Assembly: GCA_011033025.1 (NCBI GenBank)
Contig: WFMF01000139.1
Coordinates: 353,467 to 417,466 of the forward strand
Length of the DNA stretch: 64,000 bases
DNA from: Beroe forskalii
Lineage: Eukaryota > Ctenophora > Nuda > Beroida > Beroidae
Reading direction: 5' to 3'
Below, in pieces: positions 63,106-64,000 of this stretch. Every line of letters begins with the position of its first letter. The first letter of the stretch is position 1. A program made the position numbers and the translations under genes. Under the pieces are notes generated by a model. It was not told where the DNA came from. It worked only from the letters and a program-made list of their open reading frames with translations, and ran no database searches.

Positions 63106-63690
63106 CTTCATGAATTTGTTTATTTTTGTTGTTTTTGATGAATATTATCAATTTTTGAGATAAATTTTGAAATTCTGGAAAATTGAACGTCTAATTCACT
63201 TTGCTCCCAATCAACGATACCAACTATAATTATTACTTAGAGAGCAAGTTAAAACGTTTAAATGATACGATAAACTTTAAATCAGGAGCTTTGAAAATCA
63301 TGTGATTATCGTCGTCAGCTGAAGATGGAAGGTGAGAGGATGCTTATAAATGAAATGAGTGGTGTCAGGGAGTGGGGGAAGGGTGGAGGGTGTGAGTGAT
63401 CAGGTGACGGGATAATCAAATACAATATCACTAATAAACATAAACAAGAAAAAGTGGTGTCAGTAGTTTGGGAAGAGGATTCCTGAGTCAGTAGGTCTGA
63501 AGGTTGAGGAGATCTTGGGGAGGATGGGGTTCCCACAGGGTGCTGCACTTTGGAGCGCTGTCTGTTCTGTTCATAGATGGTTTCCTAGTGGCTATGGCAG
63601 CCTGTTCTGTCAGGTCTAGGAGGGAGCGGGAGGGAGGGACTTGAGGATGTGGATGTCGTTCCAGGCAATGTTGTGTCCAGTGGCAGAGGA
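63106..63690 (-). pseudogene. Penelope-like retroelement 3' fragment, copy 2
   Basis: A direct repeat of 58410-59016 with small indels (for example around 63280, 63437 and 63630), so its short coding tail is frame-shifted relative to copy 1. It is again followed by the palindromic MITE (63695-63885). The shared junction means the composite was duplicated as a unit, not inserted twice independently. Confidence 0.6.
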
Positions 63691-63899
63691 GTGATAATTA
63701 TTAGATTACCGGGTAACTCCGGTATTCTGCCGATGCACACTTTGGGCACATGTGCCCGAGTGTGCCGCAGGTGGTGCCCCAGATATGTTTTGTGTCATAA
63801 TGTGACCGAGATGTGCTAGGTGTGTTTTGTGCCACAAGTTGTACCGCATGTGTGCATCGGCAGATTACCAGATACCAATCAGTAGAGTTTGGTGTCCCG

Positions 63900-64000
63900 A
63901 CATTTTTTTTCTGGGGGTTTTTCCCCCGGGCCTTTTTTTTAAAATTGGGGGCGAAAAAAAAAAAAAAATTTTTACAAAATATTTAGGATTAGCAAATTAT
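63900..64000. other. Low-quality contig end
   Basis: After 63900 the sequence collapses into homopolymers (T8, GGGGG, CCCCC, A15) that no longer match the parallel copy at 59218-59280. This looks like end-of-read error rather than biology. Confidence 0.7.

Noticed and set aside
63315-63548. 77-codon minus ORF as a gene
   Set aside because: It overlaps the Penelope-like 3' region in a different frame from copy 1 and is Ser/Pro-rich read-through of a T/C-rich untranslated stretch.

Overview
This is a repeat-rich animal genome segment. Genes are split by GT-AG introns, introns are long, and DNA transposons, MITEs, minisatellites and one exact 100-N scaffold gap (23302-23401) are present. The proteins recognised (USP7, a Ly6/uPAR-fold protein, an OATP/SLCO transporter, 6-pyruvoyl-tetrahydropterin synthase) point to a metazoan. 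The density of foldback and hAT-like elements suits a marine invertebrate, but I cannot name the phylum. Very few short ORFs here are real; most coding sequence had to be assembled from exons.

Region 1 (1-15.6 kb): the C-terminal half of a USP7-type deubiquitinase runs on the + strand (exons at 897-1031, 1227-1515, 3778-3899, 4198-4454, 4843-4957, 5137-5280, 5525-5695, 5992-6098/9, 15052-~15259, 15444-15571). Two copies of an antisense Ly6-like gene lie around and inside its introns. Two USP7 introns have their splice sites tandemly multiplied. The last large intron contains an 8.7 kb transposon (about 6267-14933). It carries a single six-exon minus-strand gene that I can splice in frame without defect into a predicted protein of about 1,794 aa. 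That protein combines two zinc-knuckle-like modules, an RNase H-fold-transposase-like region, a FEN1/PIN-like nuclease region and a Cys-rich tail. This is the most exciting object in the window.

Region 2 (15.6-24.2 kb): no confident genes. It holds tandem copies of a dispersed repeat, palindromic GC-rich MITEs, a 1.4 kb 23-bp minisatellite, and the assembly gap.

Region 3 (about 24.3-55.4 kb): a huge inverted duplication. Arm A (about 24.27-36.0 kb, + strand gene) and arm B (about 39.61-55.37 kb, - strand gene) each carry the same first six exons of an OATP transporter, pointing inwards at a 3.6 kb spacer. Neither arm shows the 3' exons. Arm A's first exon has four frame-breaking indels while arm B's is open. 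Arm B has extra insertions with clean target-site duplications (an 810 bp hAT-like MITE and a 1.4 kb foldback element). This is either a real palindrome or two haplotypes joined head to head by the assembler.

Region 4 (55.4-64 kb): palindromic GC-rich repeats, a single-exon 6-pyruvoyl-tetrahydropterin synthase gene with an odd hydrophobic leader, two Penelope-like 3' fragments in direct repeat, a 17-bp GGTACC minisatellite, and a dispersed repeat whose hairpin shows a paired base change between copies. The last ~80 bases look like low-quality contig end.
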